Part shown: positions 8,847-16,271 of the stretch, piece after piece
Position numbering within the stretch: position 1 is the stretch's first letter
How the letters are laid out: each line of letters starts with the position of its first letter
Origin: Candidatus Methanophagales archaeon
Lineage (GTDB): Archaea > Halobacteriota > Syntropharchaeia > Alkanophagales > Methanospirareceae
Reading direction: 5' to 3'
NCBI GenBank assembly: GCA_025966525.1
Contig: JAPDIG010000004.1
Location: 1-49,482, forward strand
Length of the DNA: 49,482 nt
The notes under the pieces: model-generated
The model's database searches: none
Seen by the model: only the letters and a program-made list of their open reading frames with translations
Told to the model about the DNA's origin: nothing
Made by a program: the position numbers and the translations under genes

Positions 8847-9284
8847 TTACTTCACAACTTCAAATACCGGGCATGTGTGTGCCCCACCAGAGTACTTGTC
8901 GCCTTTATAGGTGTATGAACCATTCATTCTCACTCGCTTACCAATCAGTTCTTGCGTAGCTTGCTCAGCATCGTAATCAAGCCTCCCTGCAACACAAGGT
9001 CCCTCTTTCGTTTTCACCAAGCAGGGGATATAAGGTGCATCATCCTCAAATCCCTCTGGTGGCACACGGATTACCGTAAACGTCGCCAACTCGCCTTCCC
9101 CACTCAATTCCATTCTCTCAAGGCTCCTTCCTCCGCACCACTGGCAAACAGGCATTGGATGACAGGTTATCCCACCACAAGATGCACATCTCAGCCCTAA
9201 CAATTTCCCATTTCTCAAGCCTTCTTCATATTCTGCGAAGGTTAAAACCGTGTATTCCTTCTCTATTTCTTCTTGCTCCTTCAT
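8847..9284 (-). CDS. DUF35 OB-fold/zinc-ribbon acyl-CoA-associated protein
   Basis: 145-residue protein with a rubredoxin-like zinc ribbon (Cys33, Cys36, Cys47, Cys50) and a C-terminal OB-fold (GEGELATFTVI, PYIPCLVKTKEG, GKRVRMNGSY). DUF35 proteins associate with thiolases; in archaea they bridge acetoacetyl-CoA thiolase and HMG-CoA synthase. It lies directly downstream of the thiolase on the same strand, which supports a scaffolding role. No HMG-CoA synthase gene is in the window, so the pair may instead serve acyl-CoA oxidation together with the neighbouring hydratase and dehydrogenase. The family call is firm and the pathway is inferred. Confidence 0.88.
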   Translation of the reverse strand: MKEQEEIEKEYTVLTFAEYEEGLRNGKLLGLRCASCGGITCHPMPVCQWCGGRSLERMELSGEGELATFTVIRVPPEGFEDDAPYIPCLVKTKEGPCVAGRLDYDAEQATQELIGKRVRMNGSYTYKGDKYSGGAHTCPVFEVVK

Positions 9285-9392
9285 TTTTTCGTTAAATACC
9301 TCTTTTGTTCTTCAAGAAGTGTATTTAGTTTCCATCTTTAACCCTCCATTGCTTTAATTACGATTAATTTCTTAAATCTTTTTCTGGACTGC

Positions 9393-10580
9393 CTACTTCT
9401 TCGTCCTTCCAAGTATAATATGGCAGAGTGTCCCGAAATCACCTCCAAGCGTATCGGTCATTCCATACTCCGGAACAGGGTCGATCTGGTTCCCTTTTGG
9501 TGCTTCTCCCCTCATTTGCTTAACGAGCCAGTAAACCTGAGATGCCCCTGTCGCCCCTATCGGGTGCCCCTTCCCTATCAACCCTCCAGACATATTTGTA
9601 GGTATCTTCCCTCCTAAATCCGTTTGCCCTTCCACAGTTGCATCCGCTGCTTCTCCCCAATCGAAGAAGCCCATACACTCAAGTGCAATCAATTCCGCAA
9701 TCGTAAAGCAATCATGAAGTTCAAGTATATCTATATCTGAAGGACCGAGACCTGCATGCTTAAACGCCATTCTCGCTGAGTTTATTCTTGAAACTGGCTT
9801 AGTCAGATCAGCCATCTTTGATAATGAACCTCCTGAACCCTGCCCTGTTCCCAATATGTAAACTGGGTCGTCCGTATATTTTCTCGCCTTCTCCGCTGCG
9901 CAGAGCACGATAGCCGCGGCACCATCGGAAAAAGGGCAGCAATCCAGAAGCGTTAGCGGGTCTGCTACCAATCTCGAATTTATTACATCCTCTACCTTCA
10001 GGTCGCCTAACTTCTTATAGAACTGTGCCAGCGGATTTAAAGCACCGTGCCTATGATTCTTTACCGAAACATGTGCCATTTTTTCACGTAGTTTTTCTAT
10101 TCTTATCTCATAATTCCTGGAGTACTGCCTTGCTGCCATTGCGAAAACCCCTGGAAAGGTGAGTCCCACAGGTCCCTCTGTTGGTGCATGACAAGCCATC
10201 GCAAATGTCCTTGTTGCAAATAGTGTCCCCATCAACAATGCTTTTTCCACTCCTCCGGCAATTACCATGTCATATACCCCGGAGGCAACCCACATCGCTG
10301 CTTCACGTATTGCTATCGAAGCGGACGCACATGCACCCTCGTATCTCGTTGCTGGTATAGGACACAAATTCAGCTCGGCAGCAGAGAATCCTGGAGGCGT
10401 TACCTGTCCCTCTTCAAAACCCGGGAGAGCCGCACCTTGAAATAACGCTTCTATATCCTTCAAATCCACACCGGCATCGTCAATTGATTGCAGTGCCGCT
10501 TCTGAGAACAACTCCAGCGACGTCTTTGATGCTCTCCCAAACTTCGTATGTCCAATTCCTATTATTGCTATATCCCTCAT
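9393..10580 (-). CDS. Thiolase (acetyl-CoA acetyltransferase, SCP2-type)
   Basis: Condenses or cleaves 3-ketoacyl-CoA. The nucleophilic cysteine is Cys84 in YEGACASAS. The HDCFTIAE and GKGHPIGATG motifs carry the catalytic histidines of the SCP2-like thiolase subgroup common in archaea. Length (395) is normal. The start ATG at 10580 has a GGAGAG Shine-Dalgarno. It is followed by the DUF35 gene and, further on, by dehydrogenase and hydratase genes on the same strand. This gives the last step of a beta-oxidation-like route yielding acetyl-CoA next to an ACDS operon. A role in the mevalonate pathway is the main alternative. Confidence 0.92.
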   Translation of the reverse strand: MRDIAIIGIGHTKFGRASKTSLELFSEAALQSIDDAGVDLKDIEALFQGAALPGFEEGQVTPPGFSAAELNLCPIPATRYEGACASASIAIREAAMWVASGVYDMVIAGGVEKALLMGTLFATRTFAMACHAPTEGPVGLTFPGVFAMAARQYSRNYEIRIEKLREKMAHVSVKNHRHGALNPLAQFYKKLGDLKVEDVINSRLVADPLTLLDCCPFSDGAAAIVLCAAEKARKYTDDPVYILGTGQGSGGSLSKMADLTKPVSRINSARMAFKHAGLGPSDIDILELHDCFTIAELIALECMGFFDWGEAADATVEGQTDLGGKIPTNMSGGLIGKGHPIGATGASQVYWLVKQMRGEAPKGNQIDPVPEYGMTDTLGGDFGTLCHIILGRTKK

Positions 10581-10614
10581 ACTCTCCTGCTCCTATTTCT
10601 CATCCTATTTATGG

Positions 10615-11223
10615 TTATGTATATCGGGACAAAAAGCTTTTCATCTTTTCTATTATCATTCCTTCGCTCTTCACTTTAACTTCTTCTGCCATTAATACAT
10701 AGCGGTTTTTCCCCACTATGACCACGTTTCCTCTTGCCGTAACTGGCGTTCCAAATGAAATACTCGCTTCCTTTTCTTTTTCTTTTAATTCTACAAATAC
10801 TGCACCCGTACCGTCATCTAATATTACTTTCCTTCTTCCTTCTTTCCACGACAGTGGTGTTGATACTACATCCCCTTCTAATATCACATCAAAAGCACCT
10901 TCGCAACTGACAATTTCTCCTATCGTCCTCTCTTTAGGCTTCATCAATTCAGCCCAACCGGGAAAATCAATATCTTCATCAATTATGCTCACTGTCGCGT
11001 TTTTACCTATATACAAAGTTGCTATTCCCTTCCATCTCTTCACATATGCGTTCTCTATTTGCACTACCTTATCCCTTACAAGCTGAGTTCGCTCTTCTAA
11101 CGAAACAAACGGGATTTTGGCGGTGTAGTCAGCAATTACTCCGTTAAGAACGACTTTTTCCACTCCCACTTTCGTCTTTATCCCCTTTCTCGATACCTCT
11201 AAAACCCTGCACATGCAGTTCAT
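10615..11223 (-). CDS. OB-fold nucleic-acid-binding protein (RPA-like)
   Basis: Contains two OB-fold-like units. One is near the N-terminus (CRVLEVSRKG, VVLNGVIADYTAKIPF, with VQIENAYVKRWKG). A second follows (GDVVSTPLSW, KVILDDGTGAVFVELK, VTARGNVVIVGKNRYVLMA). This suggests single-stranded DNA binding, perhaps a replication protein A-like factor. It lies directly after the clamp-loader gene in the same direction, consistent with replication or repair. The start is uncertain: the frame is open to a TTG at 11355 next to the RFC stop and has an ATG at 11325, but the residues before 11223 look non-coding and a G-rich stretch precedes the ATG at 11223. Confidence 0.65.
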   Translation of the reverse strand: MNCMCRVLEVSRKGIKTKVGVEKVVLNGVIADYTAKIPFVSLEERTQLVRDKVVQIENAYVKRWKGIATLYIGKNATVSIIDEDIDFPGWAELMKPKERTIGEIVSCEGAFDVILEGDVVSTPLSWKEGRRKVILDDGTGAVFVELKEKEKEASISFGTPVTARGNVVIVGKNRYVLMAEEVKVKSEGMIIEKMKSFLSRYT

Positions 11224-11355
11224 TCCTGATTCCCCCTGCTTCAAGCACCAAAGTTCTCTATTTCTGCTGTCTGAAGGTGAAGGGACAAAACTGAAGAAAC
11301 CATGTTTTTTATATTCTCTTTGCATAACACTTTTTCTTTTTGGTGAAAGAAGCAA

Positions 11356-12804
11356 TTAAAAGAAATCCACTAAGGTCTTTTGGGTTTTCGCTTCATCCTC
11401 TTCCCTTGTTTTTATTATTTCTTCTTTAGCTTCGGCTTTAATCACACCCTCCTTTCCCGTTACTCCCTTCTTCCCTTTTATCACTGTTTTAGGCATTGCA
11501 TACGCATCCTGGTATATCCTCTTCGCTTTCTCTTCCCTATCTTCATCGGTATCACTAACTAAAAAGGCTATTTGGGGAACGTCCAGGCGCAGCGATGCTG
11601 TAATATCCACCGCCTTTCTTTCGTCAAGGAAAAAAAACTCCAAAAAAGGAACGACAAAGAGTCGTGCATAGCTTAGTGGCACTTTGCAATATTCCGCTAT
11701 TTTCTTCGCTATCGCTTCTCTTATCGGTATTGATTTCTTGTCTCCCACGGCTTGCCATCGGTTTCGTTGCCACGGCGAACGGAAATATCGTTGCCTTTGC
11801 CAGCCATATCTCCCCTGCATCTCTTTTGCAGAAAGCACGCCGCAAACCATTAAACTGGATGCATAGCGCCAGAACTTGTAATTCTCCCTGCGTTTTACTC
11901 TGCCTAAAAACGTATCCGCCCTGCTCAGGTAATGCAACCCGTGCAAAAAACTTTCTTCGTCATTTTCATACGCGAAATTCCGGTATATCCATTGTATGCT
12001 CTCTTCTGGCGTCTTGTCAAGACTGTAAAGAGAAGAAAGAGCTTCTTGCATCTCGTATCCCTCTACACCGAAAATCTTCTTCATTACCTCAAAAATATCT
12101 GTCTCTCTGTCTCGTTCCCCAGTCGCTATATCACCCTCATCTATTTTACCAAATTTTGATATAGAAATCGCATGCAAGTCGTTTATTGCAGACCTCAAAT
12201 CACCATTAGCGTTCTCCGCCAAAGCATGCAGTGCTTTATCTTCCACTTCTATTCCCTCAACACGACTTATTTTTTTGAGCACTTGAGAAACCATCTTATC
12301 TCCTATTCGGTCGAACTTAATTACCTTACAATTCCGTTGCAATGCCGGACCCATCTTGTGTTTATCATTGGCGATGAGGATTATTGGCTGTGTGCTTCTC
12401 TTCACTATTTCTGTTATCGCCTTCGTTCCACCACGGTCTTCGTTGCCATGTAGATTGTCAGCCTCGTCTAAAATGATTAATCTCGTCGTCTTGCTAAATG
12501 TATTGCTCGTAGAAGCAGGTCCCACAATGCTTTTTATCATTCCTGCACTTCTTTTGTCTGATGCGTTAAGCTCTATGACTTCCCATCCGCGCTCAGAAGC
12601 AAGTGCATAGGCTGCTGATGTCTTCCCACAGCCCGGTGGTCCATGAAGAATAGCAGCTTTCTTCGACTTTGTCTTATATACATTCTCAGCCCACTCTTTT
12701 AACTCTTCTATCGCTTTTTCGTTGCCCACAACTTTTCTTAACCTCTTTGGTCGGTATTTCTCTGTCCATTCCTTGCTATTCCCTTGCATTGTCATTAATA
12801 TCAT
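11356..12804 (-). CDS. rfcL: Replication factor C large subunit (clamp loader)
   Basis: Large subunit of the archaeal clamp loader, which opens and loads PCNA. It has the AAA+ Walker A GPPGCGKT (55-62), Walker B ILDEAD (111-116), sensor region ALQRNCKVIKFDR, and a C-terminal PCNA-interacting peptide (QKTLVDFF, last eight residues) after a Lys/Glu-rich linker. Length 482 is typical. Several in-frame ATGs lie at the N-terminus (12804, 12795, 12789); the conserved part begins at KEWTEKYRPK. It is divergent from rpiA. The small subunit is not in this window. Confidence 0.95.
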   Translation of the reverse strand: MILMTMQGNSKEWTEKYRPKRLRKVVGNEKAIEELKEWAENVYKTKSKKAAILHGPPGCGKTSAAYALASERGWEVIELNASDKRSAGMIKSIVGPASTSNTFSKTTRLIILDEADNLHGNEDRGGTKAITEIVKRSTQPIILIANDKHKMGPALQRNCKVIKFDRIGDKMVSQVLKKISRVEGIEVEDKALHALAENANGDLRSAINDLHAISISKFGKIDEGDIATGERDRETDIFEVMKKIFGVEGYEMQEALSSLYSLDKTPEESIQWIYRNFAYENDEESFLHGLHYLSRADTFLGRVKRRENYKFWRYASSLMVCGVLSAKEMQGRYGWQRQRYFRSPWQRNRWQAVGDKKSIPIREAIAKKIAEYCKVPLSYARLFVVPFLEFFFLDERKAVDITASLRLDVPQIAFLVSDTDEDREEKAKRIYQDAYAMPKTVIKGKKGVTGKEGVIKAEAKEEIIKTREEDEAKTQKTLVDFF

Positions 12805-12890
12805 AGACGTGCATCCTTGATATATTTTTGAAAAAGAAAAATAGAAAAGTTCTTATTTGAGAAGTGAAAAACACCAAATAGAGCAGATAA

Positions 12891-13577
12891 ATGAACGAGG
12901 ATAAAAGGAGAAAGAAAAAGGAAAAAGCGGCAGAATCCGCAGCTTCTCTGATAATAGATGGTATGGTCGTGGGACTTGGTTCGGGTTCTGCGGCAGAATT
13001 TGTGATAAGGAGGATAGGGGAGAGGATAAAGGAGGAGGGGCTCGAACTTTTGGGCGTTCCTACTTCACTTAGAACCGAGATGTTGGCAATAGAATGTGGA
13101 ATTCCCATCACTTCTCTTTCGGAGCATCCTTACCTGCATATATGCATAGACGGTGCAGACCAAGTAGATTCTCAACTGAATTTAATCAAGGGTGGATGGG
13201 GCTCCCATACAAGGGAGAAAATAGTGTCTTACGCAACGAAAAAGCTTGTTATCTGTGTTGAAGATGAAAAAATGGTAGAAATGCTGAATAAGCCTGTTCC
13301 TTTAGAAGTGTTACCTTATGCCGTGAAAATAGTGGAGAACCAGGTGAAAGAGCTTGGTGGGGTGCCAGTTTTAAGGAAAGAAGGAAACAGAGGAGGATAT
13401 TTTGTAACGGAGAACGGGAATCTAATAATAGATGCGGATTTTGGCATTATAAAGAATCCTGTGGAGATGAGCATTGCTCTTTCTTCTGTTGTCGGCTCTG
13501 TTGAGCATGGGATATTTACGAATGCTACTGAGGTGCATGTAGGGGATGAAAAAGGAGTTAGGATATTAAAAAAATAA
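12891..13577 (+). CDS. rpiA: Ribose-5-phosphate isomerase A
   Basis: Interconverts ribose 5-phosphate and ribulose 5-phosphate. The family landmarks are GLGSGSAAEF (phosphate loop), DGADQVD, and KGGWGSHTREK followed by a long C-terminal segment ending in VHVGDEKGVRIL. The KGG loop, usually KGGGGA(L/H)xREK, is altered to GGWGSHT, but the REK is kept. At 228 residues it is full length. It is transcribed divergently from the clamp loader and followed after 41 nt by a ribbon-helix-helix regulator with its own TATA-like element. In archaea this enzyme links ribulose-monophosphate or pentose metabolism to nucleotide synthesis. Confidence 0.93.
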   Translation: MNEDKRRKKKEKAAESAASLIIDGMVVGLGSGSAAEFVIRRIGERIKEEGLELLGVPTSLRTEMLAIECGIPITSLSEHPYLHICIDGADQVDSQLNLIKGGWGSHTREKIVSYATKKLVICVEDEKMVEMLNKPVPLEVLPYAVKIVENQVKELGGVPVLRKEGNRGGYFVTENGNLIIDADFGIIKNPVEMSIALSSVVGSVEHGIFTNATEVHVGDEKGVRILKK

Positions 13578-13586
13578 ATGATATAT

Positions 13587-13595
13587 CTTTATATA
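13587..13595 (+). promoter_or_regulatory. TATA-like box for the ribbon-helix-helix regulator
   Basis: The sequence CTTTATATA lies just after the rpiA stop and 24-32 nt before the ATG at 13619. That spacing would give a nearly leaderless transcript. It was judged by eye and supports 13619 as the start rather than the ATG at 13607. Confidence 0.45.
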
Positions 13596-13618
13596 CTTGT
13601 AATACAATGCTACATAAC

Positions 13619-13960
13619 ATGGTGCAAACACTGACCGGAAAAGCAAGAATGATTCCAATCAGACTGCCTGAGGCCCGGGTTAATAAAATAGACGAAATAG
13701 TGGATACTCTCGGCTTTAAGTCACGAACTGATTTTATCAGGGAAGCCATTGAGCATTACGTTAAAGAAGTAGAGTTGGTAAAGGTAATTAAACTCAGAGA
13801 GATATCAAGAGAAGAGGCTAAAAACGAGATAAGGGACTACCTGAAGAGCAGAGATAAAGCTTGGTTAGATGAGATTGCTGATGACCTGAGACTCGATTTC
13901 GCATTCGTTGTGGATATAATAGAGGAATTGGAGAAAGATGGTTTTGTAAAGGAGGTTTGA
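13619..13960 (+). CDS. Ribbon-helix-helix (CopG/NikR-type) transcription regulator
   Basis: The N-terminus has a ribbon-helix-helix DNA-binding domain: a beta strand RMIPIRLPEA, then VNKIDEIVDTLGFKSRTDFIREAIEHYV. The C-terminal half (REISREEAKNEIRDYL..., then WLDEIADDLRLDFAFVVDIIEELEKDGFV) looks like a small winged-helix module. The nickel-binding ACT domain of NikR is missing, so metal sensing is not supported. Length is 113-117 residues depending on start. It precedes a small ORF and mfnB in the same direction, with a GGAGG near its 3' end that could serve the next ORF. Its target is unknown; autoregulation or control of the mfnB block is a reasonable guess. Confidence 0.8.
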   Translation: MVQTLTGKARMIPIRLPEARVNKIDEIVDTLGFKSRTDFIREAIEHYVKEVELVKVIKLREISREEAKNEIRDYLKSRDKAWLDEIADDLRLDFAFVVDIIEELEKDGFVKEV

Positions 13961-13966
13961 GATGAA

Positions 13967-14167
13967 ATGACAATTCTTTATAAAAAGGGTGATGGTGTGG
14001 AGGGAGAAGTCTTAGTTGCTTTCTTCCGTAAAATGAAGGGACTCAGTGTTATAGTTGGTTCGGGAAGACATAGACAACAGAAGGTTATATTAATTGGCAC
14101 GCCAGCGGGATGTTTTATAAACAAAGAGATTAGAAGCATGGAGAGAAGGGAGATTAGAGAAAAATGA
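13967..14167 (+). CDS. Hypothetical small protein upstream of mfnB
   Basis: 66-codon ORF between the regulator and mfnB. I do not recognise it. Support for its being real: a GGAGG lies 11 nt before the ATG, and its TGA overlaps the mfnB start as ATGA, an arrangement this genome uses repeatedly. The product is basic, with a central hydrophobic-glycine stretch (GLSVIVGSG, then VILIGTPAGCF). It could also be only a leader that couples translation to mfnB. Confidence 0.35.
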   Translation: MTILYKKGDGVEGEVLVAFFRKMKGLSVIVGSGRHRQQKVILIGTPAGCFINKEIRSMERREIREK

Positions 14168-14880
14168 AATTGTTGGTAAGTCCGAAGGATATAGAGGAAG
14201 CGAAGGCGGTGATTCGTGGAAATGCGGATATTATAGATGTGAAGAATCCAAAAGAGGGTTCCTTAGGTGCTAATTTCCCATGGATTATAAAGTCAATACG
14301 GGAATTGGTGGAAAAGGAGAAAGGAAATGGGGCGAAAATAAGTGCTGCGATAGGGGATTTTGATTATAAACCAGGAACTGCTTCTTTAGCCGCGTTAGGT
14401 GCTGCCGCCGCAGGTGCGGAATACATAAAAGTTGGATTACACAAAATAAAAACGAAGGAAGAGGCGATAGATTTGCTTACCGGCGTTGTTAAAGCGGTAA
14501 AGAATTTCGATCCGACCAGGAAAGTCGTTTCTGCTTTCTATGCCGATTATAAACGAATAAAATCGATTTCGCCTTTTGAAATCGCAGCGATAGGAGAAGA
14601 AGTGAATATAGACGTGGCAATGATAGATACCGGCATAAAGGACGGGAGGTCAACACTGGATTTTCTAAGCGAAGAAGAACTTAAGAGGTTTATCTCAGAA
14701 TCGAAAGCACTTGAACTTGAGACTGCTCTTGCAGGCTCGCTAAAATTTGAAGATGTTCCCACAATAAAGGAGATAGAACCAGATATAATAGGTGTTAGGG
14801 GGATGGTATGTGGTGGTAACAGAGAAGACAGCATAAAAGCGGAGTTGGTGAGTGAGTTGAAAAGGATGGTAGGAGAATAA
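14164..14880 (+). CDS. mfnB: (5-formylfuran-3-yl)methyl phosphate synthase
   Basis: First dedicated enzyme of the methanofuran furan ring, condensing two triose phosphates. The catalytic residues known for the family are present: Asp25 and Lys27 in IIDVKNPKEGSLG and Lys89 in EYIKVGL. The TIM-barrel spans the whole 238 residues, with GVRGMVCGGNR near the C-terminus as the phosphate site. Its presence marks the organism as a user of methanofuran C1 chemistry. It starts in an ATGA overlap with a small ORF. Downstream, on the other strand, lies an ABC-ATPase remnant. Confidence 0.93.
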   Translation: MKLLVSPKDIEEAKAVIRGNADIIDVKNPKEGSLGANFPWIIKSIRELVEKEKGNGAKISAAIGDFDYKPGTASLAALGAAAAGAEYIKVGLHKIKTKEEAIDLLTGVVKAVKNFDPTRKVVSAFYADYKRIKSISPFEIAAIGEEVNIDVAMIDTGIKDGRSTLDFLSEEELKRFISESKALELETALAGSLKFEDVPTIKEIEPDIIGVRGMVCGGNREDSIKAELVSELKRMVGE

Positions 14881-14885
14881 TTCAA

Positions 14886-14969
14886 AATCTTTCGCTCCCT
14901 TGGTGGAATATCCGTGATGTCCTGCTCGTCAAGGAATATCTTGCCACCCGTGGGACCCAGCACCATAAA
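14886..14969 (-). pseudogene. ABC-transporter ATPase fragment with internal deletion
   Basis: Minus-strand reading between mfnB and wtpA gives FMVLGPTG followed directly by GKIFLDEQDITDIPPRERKI. In the nearby intact WtpC the same elements are VILGPTG (residues 30-36) and GEVWIDGHDVTNLPPERRRI (55-74). The fragment therefore joins the start of a Walker A to a point about 18 residues later, losing the GKT. It runs out into antisense of the mfnB 3' end. It is a remnant of a tungstate/molybdate-type ABC ATPase, similar to but not identical with wtpC. It is non-functional as seen. Confidence 0.65.
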
Positions 14970-15011
14970 AGACGTGTGAAAAGCCTGAACTAAGTTTTCA
15001 CATAAGCCTTG

Positions 15012-16196
15012 TTATTTCATCCATATTTGCCGCACCTGATATCCAATTGCTAATATTCCAGCAACGGCAAATACGGCTACAAAACCCGGTGTTTTCGGTG
15101 TCGGCGTTGGTGCTGAGGTTGGCTTTGGACTTGGACTTGGTGTAGGTTTCGGCTTTGCGGACTCAACATATACTAAACTTTTCAGTTCTTCCGGCAAATT
15201 ACCGCTCCCTTCTGGTGGCACAATTGGTGACTGTCCCTTATCGCTAAAAATTTTCTGCCCGGCATCTCCTATAACGAATTTAACGAACTCCAATCCAAGT
15301 TCTGGATTTTCCGCATTTGTCGGAACGGTGATACCATACACAATTGGCTTTCCTATTTTTGTCTTACCATCGGCAGTTTCCAATTTGACCTTTTTGTAAA
15401 AATCCGCGTACCCCACCTTGCTCAGATCTATTGGCTCAGGCAAATCGACAAACGCTAAATTGTGCTGAACGGCAACGCTTCTGTACTCAAACGCGTAGTC
15501 CAGCCCACCTTCTTCGACTAATGCTACGAGTTCAACCGATTTTGGTCTTATATCTACCTTCTCTGTGTTTGGCTTTAGGACTTCTGGCGTTTTTATTAAA
15601 TACGTCCCCTTCCTTTCCTCGGTTATCGTAATTCCCGTGTTGTCAAGAATCAAATCGTCAAATATCTTCTCATCACCGTAATGTAACTCTGCGAGCTGAA
15701 AGACCATTACTGCCCGGTATCCGCAAGGATCGAGATTCGGATTTGAAAAAGCGAAGGTGACACCATCTCTGCGAAGAATCTCATACCAGTTCTCCGGTGT
15801 GATTTCATCCGCATACATGCTCAACTCTGGATTATATGCAATAACTAGATCATTCGTTGCAAATCTCACATACCAATCGGCATACTTCGGGTACATCATG
15901 CCTGGTATAAGTGTGTAATCCGCAGATGCAAGCACATCTCCATTCTTCCCCACATCCGTTATCTGTCTCACTGCTGAGATACTACCCATTGATTCACGTT
16001 GCACATCTATGTTCGGATTCAAAGCCTCAAATTGGCTCTCCGCCTCCGCCAAAGGAACAGCTAAGCTCCCGGCGTGGAAAACTTTGACCGTTTTGGCTTG
16101 TTCTACTTCCACAGGCGAGGTGTAAAAAGCCACTACCGATACGCATGCAATTACTGCAATCACTATACCCCCCACCAAAATTTTTCTTTTTTCCAT
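15012..16196 (-). CDS. wtpA: Tungstate/molybdate ABC transporter substrate-binding protein
   Basis: Extracytoplasmic oxyanion-binding protein of the WtpA/ModA class: KVFHAGSLAVPL, ESMGSISAVRQITDVGKNGDVLASAD, FSNPNLDPCGYRA and a VVY/TVP C-terminal lobe. The N-terminus has a hydrophobic segment (KILVGGIVIAVIACVSVV) with a possible lipobox VIAC. The C-terminus has a Pro/Thr/Ser linker followed by TPGF, a hydrophobic stretch and basic end, like a PGF-CTERM sorting signal. The ATG at 16196 has a GGTGA upstream; an in-frame extension to 16229 looks less likely. It is last in wtpB-wtpC-wtpA. Confidence 0.92.
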   Translation of the reverse strand: MEKRKILVGGIVIAVIACVSVVAFYTSPVEVEQAKTVKVFHAGSLAVPLAEAESQFEALNPNIDVQRESMGSISAVRQITDVGKNGDVLASADYTLIPGMMYPKYADWYVRFATNDLVIAYNPELSMYADEITPENWYEILRRDGVTFAFSNPNLDPCGYRAVMVFQLAELHYGDEKIFDDLILDNTGITITEERKGTYLIKTPEVLKPNTEKVDIRPKSVELVALVEEGGLDYAFEYRSVAVQHNLAFVDLPEPIDLSKVGYADFYKKVKLETADGKTKIGKPIVYGITVPTNAENPELGLEFVKFVIGDAGQKIFSDKGQSPIVPPEGSGNLPEELKSLVYVESAKPKPTPSPSPKPTSAPTPTPKTPGFVAVFAVAGILAIGYQVRQIWMK

Positions 16197-16271
16197 TTTA
16201 TTTTCACCCCGATATGCAAATATGGACAACTCGAAATAAATGCTCTTCGGTTTTTTTGAAATAAAACTTTC

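Noticed and set aside
11223-11355. N-terminal extension of the OB-fold protein to a TTG next to the RFC stop
   Set aside because: The extra residues look non-coding and no good ribosome-binding site precedes the TTG, although an ATG at 11325 remains possible.
14547-14885. Continuation of the ABC-ATPase fragment through mfnB antisense
   Set aside because: Similarity to an ATPase stops at about 14886; beyond that the frame is only mfnB antisense.
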